The notes under the pieces were generated by a model. That model ran no database searches. It saw only the letters and a program-made list of their open reading frames with translations, and was not told the origin of the DNA. A program made the position numbers and the translations under genes. Of a DNA stretch of 64,000 nucleotides, positions 33,510-43,317 are shown one piece after another (within the stretch, counting starts at the first letter, position 1; the number at the start of each line of letters is the position of its first letter). This DNA comes from Oceanimonas marisflavi. GTDB lineage: Bacteria; Pseudomonadota; Gammaproteobacteria; Enterobacterales; Aeromonadaceae. The stretch spans positions 1 to 64,000 of the forward strand of contig NZ_QAGM01000009.1 of the NCBI RefSeq assembly GCF_003049725.1, in the 5' to 3' direction.

Positions 33510-36137
33510 TTACTTCTTGCCCTTCTGATGCTGCTGCCATTGACCGTCCACATAGTGAGCAGTCCAGCCGGTCGCTTTTTTATTGACCTCGGTCATCACA
33601 TATTGTTCCTTGTTTTTGCGGCTGAAACGTACCATCGCCTTGTTGCCCTCCGGATCTTCAACCGGCGCCTCGGCCAGATAAAGGAACTTGGGTGGCAGCC
33701 TGTCCTTGAACCGCACCAGCTCTTCCACCAGCGGCGCCCGAGTCTCCCGGGATTTGGGAAAGTTGCTGGCAGCCATAAAGATGCCGGCGGCACCGTCGCG
33801 CAGCACAAAATAGGCATCGGACTGGCTGCAGGGCAGCTCGGGCAGATGCACCGGATCTTCCTTGGGCGGCGCCACTTCCCCGTTTTTCAGGATCTTGCGG
33901 GTATTCTTGCATTCCTCGTTGGTACAGGCCATGTACTTGCCGAAGCGACCATTCTTGAGCTGCATCTCACTGCCGCAACGGTCGCAGTCGATCACCGGCC
34001 CTTCATAGCCCTTGAGCTTGAACTGGCCCTGTTCCAGCTCATAGCCGTCGCAGTCCGGGTTCTGACCACACACATGCAGCTTGCGCTTGTCGTCGATCAG
34101 ATAAGCATCCATGGCGGTACCACACTTGCCACAACGGTGCTTGGCGCGCAGGGCGTCGGTTTCCGCCTCTTCGTCGTTGGCCAGCACAAAGTCGTCACCG
34201 GGGATCAGGTTGATGGTCTGCTTGCAGCGCTCCTTGGGCGGCAGGGCATAGCCGGAGCAGCCCAGAAACACGCCGGTGGTGGCGGTGCGAATGCCCATTT
34301 TGCGGCCACAGGTGGGGCAGTCGATGTCGGTGAGCACCATTTCATTGGCGCGCATGCCGCCTTCCTCCGCCGGCCGCTCGGCCTTTTCCAGCTCTTCACT
34401 GAACTCGGCGTAAAAGGCATCAAGCACCTGGGTCCAGTTGAGCTGGCCGCCGGCAATTTCATCCAGCTTGCTTTCCATCTGGGCGGTGAAGTCGTAGTTC
34501 ATCAGCTCGGCAAAGCTTTCCTGCAGCCGGTCGGCCACGATCTCGCCCATTTTCTCGGCATAGAACCGGCGGCTCTCCACCTTCACGTAGCCTCTGTCCT
34601 GAATGGTGGAGATGATGGATGCATAGGTGGACGGCCGGCCAATGCCGCGCTTTTCCAGCTCCCGCACCAGGGCCGCTTCGGTAAAACGCGCCGGCGGCTT
34701 GGTGAAGTGCTGCTTGGGGGTCAACTCGTTCAGGGTGAGGGTTTCGCCCTGCTGCACCGCCGGCAGCTCGGTGTCTTCGCCCTTGCGGCTTTGCGGCGCA
34801 AGCACCTTGGTCCAGCCGGCAAAGCGCAGAATGCGGCCCCGGGCCTTGAGCTCGTAGTCACCGGCACGCACCGTGATGGTGCTGCTGTCGTATCTGGCCG
34901 GGGTCATCTGGCAGGCCACAAACTGACGCCAGATCAGGTCATAGAGCCGCTTGGCGTCCGCCTCCATGCCTTCGAGCTGGTCGGCAGACAGGGCCACGTC
35001 GGACGGGCGAATGGCCTCGTGGGCCTCCTGGGCATTGGCCTTGGCGCCGTAGACATTGGGTGACTCGGGCAGGTAGTCGCTGCCGTGCTGCTGCTGAATA
35101 AAGTCGCGCACCGAGGCCACCGCTTCCTGGCTCAGGTTGGTGGAGTCGGTACGCATATAGGTGATGTAACCGGCCTCGTACAGGCGCTGGGCCAGCATCA
35201 TGGTGCGCTTGACGCCAAAACTCAGCCGGGTGCTGGCAGCCTGCTGCAGGGTGGAGGTGATAAAGGGCGCCGGCGGCTTGCTCTGGGTGGGTCTGTCTTC
35301 CCGGGACGCCACCTCAAAGGCACTGCTCCGCAGGACGTCCACCGCCGCCATGGTGTCGGCCTCGTTGGTGGGCCGGAATTCCCTGCCCTGGTATTTGACC
35401 ACCATCATCGACAGCGCCAGCTTTTGCTCATTGCTCAGGGCCGCCTGAATGTCCCAGTATTCCTCGGGTACAAAAGCCTTGATTTCGCGCTCTTTTTCCA
35501 CGATGAGGCGCACCGCCACCGACTGCACCCGGCCGGCGGACAGGCCCCGGGCCACCTTTTTCCACAGCAGCGGCGACACCATGTAACCCACTACCCGGTC
35601 GAGAAAACGACGGGCCTGCTGGGCGTTGACCCGGTTCAGGTTAAGCTCGGACGGCTGGCTGAAGGCATCCTGAATGGCGGACTTGGTGATCTCGTTAAAC
35701 ACCACCCGCTTGAAGCGGTCGTCGTCACCGCCGATCAGCTCCTTCAGGTGCCAGGCAATGGCTTCCCCTTCGCGGTCCAAATCCGTTGCCAGATAAACGG
35801 TGTCGGCCTTCTCGGCCAGGGCCTGCAGCTCGCTGACCACCTTTTCCTTGCCCGGCAGCACCTGATAGTTGGCCTGCCAGCCGTGTTCGGGATCCACACC
35901 CATGCGGGCGATCAGCGCCTTGTGATCCTTTTCCTTTTTCAGCCGGGCCTTTTCTTCCGGGCTCAGGTTCTTGGTGTCGGTCTTGCGGGCAGCGGGCTTT
36001 TTGCCGGTGGCGGAGCCGGCGGTCGGCAGATCCCGGACATGACCGACACTGGATTTGACCACGTAGTTCCTGCCCAGGTACTTGTTGATGGTCTTGGCTT
36101 TGGCGGGCGATTCCACAATAACGAGAGATTTGCTCAT
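33510..36137 (-). CDS. topA: DNA topoisomerase I
   Basis: 875 aa (E. coli TopA 865). It relaxes negative supercoils by single-strand passage. The N-terminal TOPRIM domain ([19 protein letters not shown]; acidic triad [10 protein letters not shown] at about 117-126) precedes the catalytic Tyr327 in [10 protein letters not shown]. Then come three C4-type zinc ribbons (CPTCGRKMG...C...[11 protein letters not shown]...C...C; CDRCGSEM...CTNEEC) and C-terminal basic domains. The start at 36137 matches the family. As in E. coli it neighbours sohB and yciK, but astB is inserted between them and yciN is not present. Confidence 0.97.
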   Translation of the reverse strand: MSKSLVIVESPAKAKTINKYLGRNYVVKSSVGHVRDLPTAGSATGKKPAARKTDTKNLSPEEKARLKKEKDHKALIARMGVDPEHGWQANYQVLPGKEKVVSELQALAEKADTVYLATDLDREGEAIAWHLKELIGGDDDRFKRVVFNEITKSAIQDAFSQPSELNLNRVNAQQARRFLDRVVGYMVSPLLWKKVARGLSAGRVQSVAVRLIVEKEREIKAFVPEEYWDIQAALSNEQKLALSMMVVKYQGREFRPTNEADTMAAVDVLRSSAFEVASREDRPTQSKPPAPFITSTLQQAASTRLSFGVKRTMMLAQRLYEAGYITYMRTDSTNLSQEAVASVRDFIQQQHGSDYLPESPNVYGAKANAQEAHEAIRPSDVALSADQLEGMEADAKRLYDLIWRQFVACQMTPARYDSSTITVRAGDYELKARGRILRFAGWTKVLAPQSRKGEDTELPAVQQGETLTLNELTPKQHFTKPPARFTEAALVRELEKRGIGRPSTYASIISTIQDRGYVKVESRRFYAEKMGEIVADRLQESFAELMNYDFTAQMESKLDEIAGGQLNWTQVLDAFYAEFSEELEKAERPAEEGGMRANEMVLTDIDCPTCGRKMGIRTATTGVFLGCSGYALPPKERCKQTINLIPGDDFVLANDEEAETDALRAKHRCGKCGTAMDAYLIDDKRKLHVCGQNPDCDGYELEQGQFKLKGYEGPVIDCDRCGSEMQLKNGRFGKYMACTNEECKNTRKILKNGEVAPPKEDPVHLPELPCSQSDAYFVLRDGAAGIFMAASNFPKSRETRAPLVEELVRFKDRLPPKFLYLAEAPVEDPEGNKAMVRFSRKNKEQYVMTEVNKKATGWTAHYVDGQWQQHQKGKK

Positions 36138-36390
36138 AAAGCGCGTTGAGATCCTTAATGTCTGGCCCCGTTCGGGCGGGTCGGCGGCTCGGTAATGACG
36201 GCTGTATAAGTGATATAACCACAAAAAGCAAACGTACCGGGCCCGGGCCTGAAAAAATTTCAATGAATTTATATTTATTTATTAACGCCCTCACCTCAGC
36301 AGGAATCAACTGCTTTTTTACATCTTGTGCCTGTTCGCCCGCTTTTTATGCATCATTATTTCGGCGGCGTGTTCCACTGTTAAATTCCGG

Positions 36391-36420
36391 TTACAACTCC
36401 TTAAAAAATCCAAATATAAT
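36391..36420 (+). promoter_or_regulatory. astB promoter
   Basis: TTACAA, 18 bp, TATAAT, with a start expected near 36427 and an AAGGAG site before the astB ATG. The remaining topA-astB gap (36138-36390) is AT-rich and holds no gene. TTATGCATCATTATTTC near 36347 vaguely recalls an ArgR box but is too degenerate to call. Confidence 0.65.
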
Positions 36421-36472
36421 GGCCTGACGCAGCAGAATTGTGGTCATAAAAACCATTTTAAAGGAGATTGTA

Positions 36473-37807
36473 ATGGTTGTTACCGAAGCGAACTTTGACG
36501 GTCTGGTCGGCCCCACTCACAATTACGCCGGCCTGTCCTGGGGCAATGTGGCCTCCGGCCGGCATGCCCGCAACAGTTCCAATCCTCGCCAGGCCGCCTT
36601 GCAGGGACTCGACAAGATGAAGGCGCTGGCCGACCTCGGCCTGGTGCAGGGTGTGCTTGCGCCGCAGGAGCGCCCCGACTTGGCCACCCTGCGCCGGCTG
36701 GGCTTTGGCGGCAGCGACGCCGAGGTGCTGGACAAGGCCTTTCGCGAGGCGCCGGGGCTGCTGGCGGCCTGCTGCTCGGCCTCGTCGATGTGGACTGCCA
36801 ATGCCGCCACCGTGTCGCCCAGTGCCGACACCGCCGACGGCCGGCTGCATTTCACCCCCGCCAACCTGATCAACAAGTTTCACCGCTCCCTGGAGCACGA
36901 AGTGACCGGCCGCATTCTGCGCCGGGTGTTTGCCGACGAGCGCTATTTTCATCACCACGCCGCCCTGCCCGCCCACGATGACCTGGGGGATGAAGGCGCC
37001 GCCAACCATACCCGCCTGTATGACAGCCAGGGGCGCGGACTGGAGCTGTTTGTGTATGGCCGCCGCGCCCATCAGCCTGATGCCCCGGCGCCCCGGCGCT
37101 ACCCGGCGCGCCAGACTCTGGAAGCGTCCCGGGCCGTGGCCCGGCTGCACGGCCTGAGTGAACACAACACCGCCTTTATTCAGCAGAATCCGGCGGTGAT
37201 CGATCAGGGCGTATTCCATAACGACGTGATCGCCGTGGGCAACGGCAACGTGCTGTTTTATCATCAGCAGGCCTTTCTCGACACCCAAGGCATGCAGGAC
37301 GAGCTGCGCCGCAAACTGCCCGACGCCGGGCTGCACTTTATCGAGGTCTCCGATGAGGACGTGCCGGTGGCCGATGCGGTGAAAAGCTACCTGTTCAACA
37401 CCCAGCTGGTCACCCTGGCCCCCGGCCACATGGCGCTGATCGCTCCCACCGAGTGTGCCGATACGCCCAGCGTCAGCGCCTATCTCGAGCGACTGACCGC
37501 CATGAATACCCCGGTAAAGGAAGTGCGCTTTATGGACGTAAAGCAAAGCATGCAAAACGGCGGCGGCCCCGCCTGCCTGCGCCTGCGGGTAGCCATGAAC
37601 GAGGCCGAGCTGGCCGCGGTCAACCCGGCCTGCCTGATGACGGATGAGCTGCACGGCCGCCTGAGCCAGTGGGTCAACCGCCACTACCGGGATCAGCTGA
37701 GCCCGGATGATCTGCGAGATCCGGCGCTGCTGACCGAGTCCCGCACCGCTCTGGACGAACTGACCCGGATCCTCAACCTGGGATCCGTGTATCCGTTCCA
37801 GCGGTAA
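36473..37807 (+). CDS. astB: N-succinylarginine dihydrolase
   Basis: 444 aa (E. coli AstB 447). It removes two ammonia and CO2 from succinylarginine to give succinylornithine in the arginine succinyltransferase pathway. Family motifs are the N-terminal [33 protein letters not shown], the His-bearing [19 protein letters not shown] and the catalytic Cys in [13 protein letters not shown]. The ATG at 36473 follows AAGGAG. It stands alone here; astE is 10 kb away and astC, astA and astD are not in the window. Confidence 0.95.
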   Translation: MVVTEANFDGLVGPTHNYAGLSWGNVASGRHARNSSNPRQAALQGLDKMKALADLGLVQGVLAPQERPDLATLRRLGFGGSDAEVLDKAFREAPGLLAACCSASSMWTANAATVSPSADTADGRLHFTPANLINKFHRSLEHEVTGRILRRVFADERYFHHHAALPAHDDLGDEGAANHTRLYDSQGRGLELFVYGRRAHQPDAPAPRRYPARQTLEASRAVARLHGLSEHNTAFIQQNPAVIDQGVFHNDVIAVGNGNVLFYHQQAFLDTQGMQDELRRKLPDAGLHFIEVSDEDVPVADAVKSYLFNTQLVTLAPGHMALIAPTECADTPSVSAYLERLTAMNTPVKEVRFMDVKQSMQNGGGPACLRLRVAMNEAELAAVNPACLMTDELHGRLSQWVNRHYRDQLSPDDLRDPALLTESRTALDELTRILNLGSVYPFQR

Positions 37808-37815
37808 ATTTAAGC

Positions 37816-37862
37816 GGGGAATGGGGAATGGGGAATGGGGAGCTTACGGCTTACAGCTCCCC
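37816..37862. repeat. GGGGAAT tandem repeat plus hairpin between astB and sohB
   Basis: About 3.6 copies of the 7-mer GGGGAAT (37816-37840) run into an 8-bp inverted repeat, GGGGAGCT / AGCTCCCC (37837-37844, 37855-37862). It lies between convergent astB and sohB, so it may be a junk repeat or a weak 3' end for both. Confidence 0.6.
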
Positions 37863-37869
37863 GAAGGGG

Positions 37870-38895
37870 TCAGCCAAAGGGCCGCTGACCCGCCTCATAA
37901 AGCTTCATCAGCGCCCGGCTGACGCCGGCCTCCGCCGCCTTGCCCAGCTTGTCCTTGAGCGTTTGTTTCGGCTTGTAATGCAGGCTGATAATACGCTTGT
38001 CGCTACTTTGCGCCAGCAGGTAGTCACTGCTGGTCTGCAGGCCGTCCACCAGTCCCAGTGCCTGTGCATCGCTGGCCAGCCAGTGTTCACCGGTGGCCAC
38101 GCGATCCAGCTCCAGTCCGGGCCGGTTCTCGGCGATAAAGGCCTTGAAGCGCCGATGGATCACCTCCAGCTCTTCACGGAACTTGGCCCGGCCATGATCG
38201 TCATTTTCCCCGAACAGGGTCAGGGTGCGCTTGTATTCCCCGGCGGTATGCAGCTCAATGTCGATATCCCGGTTTTTCAGAAACTTGTTGAAGTTGGGCA
38301 GCTGGGCCACCACGCCGATGGAGCCGACAATGGCAAAGGGGGCGGCAATGATGCGCTCGGCCACGCAGGCCATCATGTAACCGCCGCTGGCGGCCACCTT
38401 GTCCACCGCCACCGTCAGCCTGAGGCCATGGCCTTTCAGCCGTTGCAGCTCGGCCGCCCCCAGACCGTAGCCGTGTACCACGCCGCCGCCGGACTCCAGC
38501 CGCACCAGCACTTCATCGCCGGGCTCTGCCAGCTGCAGCAGGGCGGTCACTTCACGACTGAGACCCGCTACTTCGTGGGCGTCCATGCTTCCCTTGAAAT
38601 CAAGCACATAAAGGCGGGAACGGGCGTCACCCTGTTTTTTTTCCACCTTGTCCGCCTTCTGAAATTCCTGTTTCAGTGCCTTGCGCTCTGCATCGGTTAC
38701 GGCGGTTTCCATACGCAGGCGCCGGGCCTGGCGACGCAGCGCGGCACTCAGATCCTTGACCCTGATGCTGTCGGCTCCCTGCTTCTGCCTGGCCGCAGCC
38801 CCGGCAATCAGGCCCACAATCACCGCCACGGCGGCCACCCAGGTAAGGACCTTGGCGGCGAACAGGCCATATTCATACAAAAATTCCACTGCCAT
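37870..38895 (-). CDS. sohB: SohB, membrane-anchored S49-family protease
   Basis: 341 aa. One N-terminal membrane helix (residues ~10-34) and a charged linker precede the peptidase S49 domain. The Ser nucleophile lies in KVAASGGYMMA and the general-base Lys in AGEYKRTLTLFGEND. It is expected to face the periplasm; E. coli SohB is linked to envelope stress, its substrates being unclear. The start ATG at 38895 is preceded by GGAG. It is divergent from yciK, the same pair order as in E. coli. Confidence 0.93.
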   Translation of the reverse strand: MAVEFLYEYGLFAAKVLTWVAAVAVIVGLIAGAAARQKQGADSIRVKDLSAALRRQARRLRMETAVTDAERKALKQEFQKADKVEKKQGDARSRLYVLDFKGSMDAHEVAGLSREVTALLQLAEPGDEVLVRLESGGGVVHGYGLGAAELQRLKGHGLRLTVAVDKVAASGGYMMACVAERIIAAPFAIVGSIGVVAQLPNFNKFLKNRDIDIELHTAGEYKRTLTLFGENDDHGRAKFREELEVIHRRFKAFIAENRPGLELDRVATGEHWLASDAQALGLVDGLQTSSDYLLAQSSDKRIISLHYKPKQTLKDKLGKAAEAGVSRALMKLYEAGQRPFG

Positions 38896-39037
38896 TTCTC
38901 CTTAACAGATTGTTTGCGGTCATTGTAAAAGCCTCAAACAGGAACACCAATCGGCTTTTTTGCTTTCGGCACTGGCATCAGGCCCCGGAGTCTGGTTTGA
39001 TCGGGCCACACTGAACCTCGCACAGAGAACAAGCCAC

Positions 39038-39808
39038 ATGCTCGATTACCAACCTGCTTCCGATTTGCTCAACAACAACGTCATTCTGGTGACCGGCGCC
39101 GGCGACGGTATTGGCCGTCAGGCCGCCCTGAGCTATGGTGCTCACGGCGCCACCGTGGTATTGCTGGGCAAAACGGTCAAGAAACTGGAGGCCGTTTACG
39201 ACGAACTGCTTGCCCAGGGCAGCCCGGAGCCGGCCATTATTCCCCTGGATCTGACCGGCGCCACCAAGCAAAATTACCAGGACATGGCCGCCACCCTGCG
39301 CCAGCAGTTTGGCCGCCTCGATGGCGTGCTGTTCAACGCCGGTCAGCTGGGTGCTCTGGGACCGTTCGAAATGATCGGTGAAGACGAGTGGGACAAGGTC
39401 ATGCAGGTCAATGTCAAATCCCAGTTTCTGATGACCCAGGCGCTGCTGCCGCTGCTGAAAGACAGCAAGCCCGCTTCCATCGTGTTCACCAGCTCAGGCG
39501 TGGGCAAGCAGGGCCGGGCCTACTGGGGCAGCTACGCCATTTCCAAGTTTGCCACCGAAGGCATGATGCAGGTGCTGGCCGCCGAACTCGACGGCTCCGG
39601 CGTGCGCGCCAACTGCATCAACCCGGGCGCCACCCGTACCCACATGCGGGCCCGCGCCTTTCCCGCCGAAGCCCCCTCCAGCCTGCGCACCCCCGCCGAC
39701 ATTATGGGGCCTTATCTCTACCTGATGGGCAACGACAGCCTGGAGGTCAACGGCCAGTCCATTGACGCCCAGCCCGACCGTATTCCCGGACAAACCAGCC
39801 AGAACTAA
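39038..39808 (+). CDS. yciK: YciK-type short-chain dehydrogenase
   Basis: 256-aa SDR-family oxidoreductase (E. coli YciK 252). The nucleotide-binding TGAGDGIGRQAA, FNAGQLG (in place of NNAG), and the catalytic Ser-Tyr-Lys (SSGVGKQGRAYWGSYAISK) are visible. The substrate is unknown. I chose the ATG at 39038, which gives the family start LDYQPASDLLNNNVILVTGAG. It neighbours sohB as in E. coli and is followed by a LysR gene after 124 bp. Confidence 0.92.
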   Translation: MLDYQPASDLLNNNVILVTGAGDGIGRQAALSYGAHGATVVLLGKTVKKLEAVYDELLAQGSPEPAIIPLDLTGATKQNYQDMAATLRQQFGRLDGVLFNAGQLGALGPFEMIGEDEWDKVMQVNVKSQFLMTQALLPLLKDSKPASIVFTSSGVGKQGRAYWGSYAISKFATEGMMQVLAAELDGSGVRANCINPGATRTHMRARAFPAEAPSSLRTPADIMGPYLYLMGNDSLEVNGQSIDAQPDRIPGQTSQN

Positions 39809-39932
39809 TCTGTTATGGCTGACGCGCCTGCTGACAAGCCGGCAAAAATCAGCTAAAACTGAAGCTGATAACAGTCACCAAGGGGCCATGGCAAGGCCCC
39901 GCAACGGCAGGGCCAAGGCAGGCATTTCATTC

Positions 39933-40832
39933 ATGTATCGTCCCAAAAGCACGGTTGAGCAGTGGCGTATCTTCCAGGCAGTGGTCGATTATGGCGGCTA
40001 CGCTCAGGCGGCTGAAAAGCTGAACAAGAGTCAGTCATCCCTTAACCATGCGGTGGCCAAGCTGCAACAGGCGCTGGGTCTGGCGCTGCTGGAAGTACGT
40101 GGCCGCAAGGCCTGCCTCACTCCTCAGGGTGAGGTGTTTCTGCGCCGTTCGCGCAAGCTCACTCAGGATGTGGAAAGCCTGGAACGCCTGGCCGATATTC
40201 TCTCCAGCGGCTGGGAGCCGGTGCTGCGCATTGTGGTAGAGGCCTCCCTGCCCCGGGCGCCACTGTATCAGGCGCTGGCTGAATTCCGCCGCCAGTCCCG
40301 GGGCTGCCGCATTCATCTGGTCGAGACCCAGCCTTCAGGCTGCCAGACGGTGATCAACCAGCAGGCCGCCAACATGGTGTTTGCTTCACGCGCCTTTCCC
40401 AACATGACCTCCCTGCCCCTGGCCACCACGGTTTATGTCCCCGTCAGTGCGCCGGATCACCCGCTGGCCAGCCTGGCCGAGGTCGGCCAGACCGAGCTGG
40501 AACAACAGCTTGAACTGGTGCTGGCCGACGGCAACGAGCAGGAAGAGGGCTGGGCCCGGGGCGAACAGCGCTGGATCATCAATCACCTGCACGATGCCCT
40601 GTCCCTGCTGCGCCGGGGCGTGGGCTTTGCCTGGCTGCCCCTGGATGTGGTTTCACCCATGATAAACGACGGTGTGCTGGTGCGTCTCAACATGGCCAAC
40701 CAGGCCCTGCGCAAACGCTTTACCCACCTGATCCTGCCCGGCACCACGCCGCCGGGGCCGGCCGCCAGCCTGTTGCTGGGTCTTATCCGCCAGCACTATG
40801 ACGAGCAAACCGACCCCGGGAATGTCTGCTGA
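39933..40832 (+). CDS. LysR-family transcriptional regulator
   Basis: 299 aa. The N-terminal winged helix (TVEQWRIFQAVVDYGGYAQAAEKLNKSQSSLNHAVAKLQQALGLALLEV) is followed by a periplasmic-binding-protein-like effector domain. The ATG at 39933 fits the family; the longer frame from 39762 overlaps yciK. The target is unknown. It lies 61 bp upstream of a PatB/MalY gene on the same strand, which could be its target, though LysR genes usually face their target. Confidence 0.9.
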   Translation: MYRPKSTVEQWRIFQAVVDYGGYAQAAEKLNKSQSSLNHAVAKLQQALGLALLEVRGRKACLTPQGEVFLRRSRKLTQDVESLERLADILSSGWEPVLRIVVEASLPRAPLYQALAEFRRQSRGCRIHLVETQPSGCQTVINQQAANMVFASRAFPNMTSLPLATTVYVPVSAPDHPLASLAEVGQTELEQQLELVLADGNEQEEGWARGEQRWIINHLHDALSLLRRGVGFAWLPLDVVSPMINDGVLVRLNMANQALRKRFTHLILPGTTPPGPAASLLLGLIRQHYDEQTDPGNVC

Positions 40833-40893
40833 TTGTTGCCAGCCCGCATTCGCTTCCTTATGCTCTTGGGCTCGCAGTTGACAAGGATTCCTC

Positions 40894-42030
40894 ATGTTTG
40901 ATTTCGATCAGTGGATAGACCGCCGCCCTACCCGGGCCCTCAAGTGGCTGAAATACGAAGGCACCAACATTCTGCCCATGTGGGTGGCCGACACCGAGTT
41001 CAAGGCCCCGCCCGCCGTGATTGAAGCCCTGAGCGAACGGGTTGAACACGGCATTTTCGGTTACAGCCGCCCCACCCCGGCACTCACCGAGCTGATTATC
41101 GAGCGCCTGCGCGAGCGCTATGGCTGGGACATTCAGGCCGACTGGCTGGTATACATGCCCGGCGTGGTGCCGGCACTCAACCTGGCCTGCCAGACCTTCA
41201 GCGAGCCCGGCAGCAACATTCTGATGCCCAAGCCCATCTATTATCCGTTCCTGCACGCCCCGGGCTTTCACGGCCGCAAGGCGGCGCATGTGGAAATGGT
41301 GGAAAAGGACGGCCGCTGGCTGCTCGATCTCGAATCCCTGGAGCGTCAGGCCCAGGACAGCGACCTGCTGCTGTTCTGCAACCCCCATAATCCGGGCGGC
41401 ACCATCTACACTCAAGACGAGCTTCAGGCCATCAACGATATCGCCAAACGCCACAACCTGGTGGTGTGCTCCGACGAAATTCACTGCGATCTGCTGCTGG
41501 ACGAAGGCAAACCCCACGTGCCCTATGCCGCCATCGACCAGGACGCCGCCGACCGCAGCATTATTCTGATGGCCCCCAGCAAAACCTTTAACATAGCCGG
41601 CCTGTGCTGCTCCTTTGCGGTGGTGCCCAACCCCGAACTGCGCACCCGTTTTATTCGGGCCGCCCGTGGCATCATGGCCGATGTTAACCTGCTCGGTTTT
41701 GTGGCCGCCGAAGCCGCCTATGCCGATGGCGAGGAATGGCTGCAGGCCCAGCTTGAGTACCTCCGTCAGAACCGGGATCTGCTGGTGGAGCGCCTGAACG
41801 GCGTGCCCGGCATCAAGGTATTGCCTCCCGAGGCCACCTACCTGGCCTGGATCGACATCAGCGGCCTTGAGCTGGATGATCCCATCGGCTTCTTTGAACA
41901 AGCCGGTGTAGGCCTCTCTCCCGGTGGCCAGTTCGGCGGCAGCAACTTTGTGCGGCTGAACTTCGGCTGCCCCCGGGCCATGCTCGATGAAGCCCTGCAT
42001 CGCATGATTGCCGCCATCAACAGCCGCTGA
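40894..42030 (+). CDS. patB: PatB/MalY-type PLP C-S lyase (cystathionine beta-lyase family)
   Basis: 378-aa fold-type I aminotransferase-like enzyme. The start MFDFDQWIDRRPTRALKWLKYEGTNILPMWVADTEFK is the MalY/PatB hallmark. PLP Lys230 lies in APSKTFNIAGL, with NPHNPGG and SDEIHCDL also present. These enzymes cleave the C-S bond of cystathionine or cysteine conjugates, releasing thiol, pyruvate and ammonia; E. coli MalY also has a regulatory role. The start is preceded by AAGGA. A strong terminator follows. Confidence 0.9.
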   Translation: MFDFDQWIDRRPTRALKWLKYEGTNILPMWVADTEFKAPPAVIEALSERVEHGIFGYSRPTPALTELIIERLRERYGWDIQADWLVYMPGVVPALNLACQTFSEPGSNILMPKPIYYPFLHAPGFHGRKAAHVEMVEKDGRWLLDLESLERQAQDSDLLLFCNPHNPGGTIYTQDELQAINDIAKRHNLVVCSDEIHCDLLLDEGKPHVPYAAIDQDAADRSIILMAPSKTFNIAGLCCSFAVVPNPELRTRFIRAARGIMADVNLLGFVAAEAAYADGEEWLQAQLEYLRQNRDLLVERLNGVPGIKVLPPEATYLAWIDISGLELDDPIGFFEQAGVGLSPGGQFGGSNFVRLNFGCPRAMLDEALHRMIAAINSR

Positions 42031-42049
42031 ACCCGCGCCCTTCCCCTGC

Positions 42050-42080
42050 AAGGCCGGCATGAGTACATGCCGGCCTTTTT
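42050..42080 (+). terminator. Terminator after patB
   Basis: Perfect 12-bp stem AAGGCCGGCATG / CATGCCGGCCTT with loop AGTA, followed by further Ts. Confidence 0.92.
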
Positions 42081-42124
42081 CATACTCGGCCAAACCATAC
42101 TCAAAAGACACCTTTATTCTCGCC

Positions 42125-42154
42125 TTGTGAAGTATTTTTTTGCTATCTTTTAAT
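42125..42154 (+). promoter_or_regulatory. Promoter of the TAXI transporter genes
   Basis: TTGTGA, 18 bp, TTTAAT, about 55 bp before the receptor ATG, in an AT-rich patch after the patB terminator. Confidence 0.45.
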
Positions 42155-42210
42155 GGCTTAGCAAAACAACAAATACGGGTTACTGAACCTTCAGACAAGG
42201 AAAAGGAACT

Positions 42211-43194
42211 ATGTCGATCAAAAAAACCATCAGTGGCGTGGCGGCAGTCATGAGCCTGGGACTGGGCGCCGGTGTACCCGGTGCCCTGGCCGTGGAGCAG
42301 AGCTTTATCACCATAGGTACCGGCGGCGTGACCGGGGTTTACTACCCCACCGGCGGCGCCATCTGCCGGCTGGTCAATCAGGGCCGGGCCGAGCACGGCA
42401 TTCGCTGCTCGGTGGAAAGCACCGGTGGCTCCCCCTATAACCTGAACTCCCTGCGCTCCGGCGAGCTGGAAGTGGGCATTGCCCAGTCGGATCTGGAATA
42501 CCAGGCGCTGAATGGCGAAAGCGGCTTTGCCGAGCAGGGTGCCTTTGAGGATCTGCGCGCCGTGTTCTCCCTGCACGGTGAGGCGGTGACCATAGTGGCG
42601 CGCAAGGATGCCAACATCAAAACCTTTGAGGATCTCAAGGGCAAGCGGGTCAATATCGGCAACCCCGGCTCCGGCCAGCGCGACACCATGGAAGTGTTGC
42701 TGAAGGCCTATGGCTGGACCCAGGACGATTTCAGCCTGGTATCCGAGCTGCGCCCGGCCGAACACGGCCAGGCCCTGTGTGACAACCGTATCGACGCCTT
42801 TGTGTATGTGGTCGGTCATCCCAACGGCTCCATCAAGGAAGCCACCACCGCCTGCGAGGCCAACCTGGTGTCGGTACAGGGCGAAGTGGTCGACAAGCTG
42901 ATCGCCGATAACGCTTATTATCGTCACATTACCATTCCCGGCGGCGAATATGCCGGCTCCGACGAAGACGTACACACCTTTGGCGTGGGCGCCAACCTGG
43001 TGACCAGCGCCAAGGTACCGGAAGCCCAGATTTACCAGCTGACCAAGGCGGTATTCGACAACTTTGACCAGTTTGTGCGCCTGCATCCGGCCTTTGCCAA
43101 CCTCAAGAAAGAGGAAATGGTCAAGGACGGCCTGAGCGCCCCGCTGCACCCCGGCGCCCTGAAATACTACAAGGAAGCCGGCCTGGCCGAGTAA
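42211..43194 (+). CDS. TAXI-family TRAP solute-binding protein
   Basis: 327-aa periplasmic receptor with a signal peptide (cut near GALAVEQ). The TAXI signature [24 protein letters not shown] is followed by [29 protein letters not shown] and the C-terminal [13 protein letters not shown]. Family members bind organic acids or glutamate-like ligands; the substrate here is not predictable. It forms an operon with the fused permease gene 123 bp downstream, and is separate from the DctP-type system at 10-13 kb. Confidence 0.93.
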   Translation: MSIKKTISGVAAVMSLGLGAGVPGALAVEQSFITIGTGGVTGVYYPTGGAICRLVNQGRAEHGIRCSVESTGGSPYNLNSLRSGELEVGIAQSDLEYQALNGESGFAEQGAFEDLRAVFSLHGEAVTIVARKDANIKTFEDLKGKRVNIGNPGSGQRDTMEVLLKAYGWTQDDFSLVSELRPAEHGQALCDNRIDAFVYVVGHPNGSIKEATTACEANLVSVQGEVVDKLIADNAYYRHITIPGGEYAGSDEDVHTFGVGANLVTSAKVPEAQIYQLTKAVFDNFDQFVRLHPAFANLKKEEMVKDGLSAPLHPGALKYYKEAGLAE

Positions 43195-43317
43195 TCCGGC
43201 CCTGCACCGGGAAGCCCTGCTTCCCTCACTGTTTCGGTCAGGATAAATCCGGGGCGGCAAGCATGTGTCTTGCCGCCCCGGCTTGCTGTATATCCCTGGC
43301 ACTTGGAGGAAAAGTCC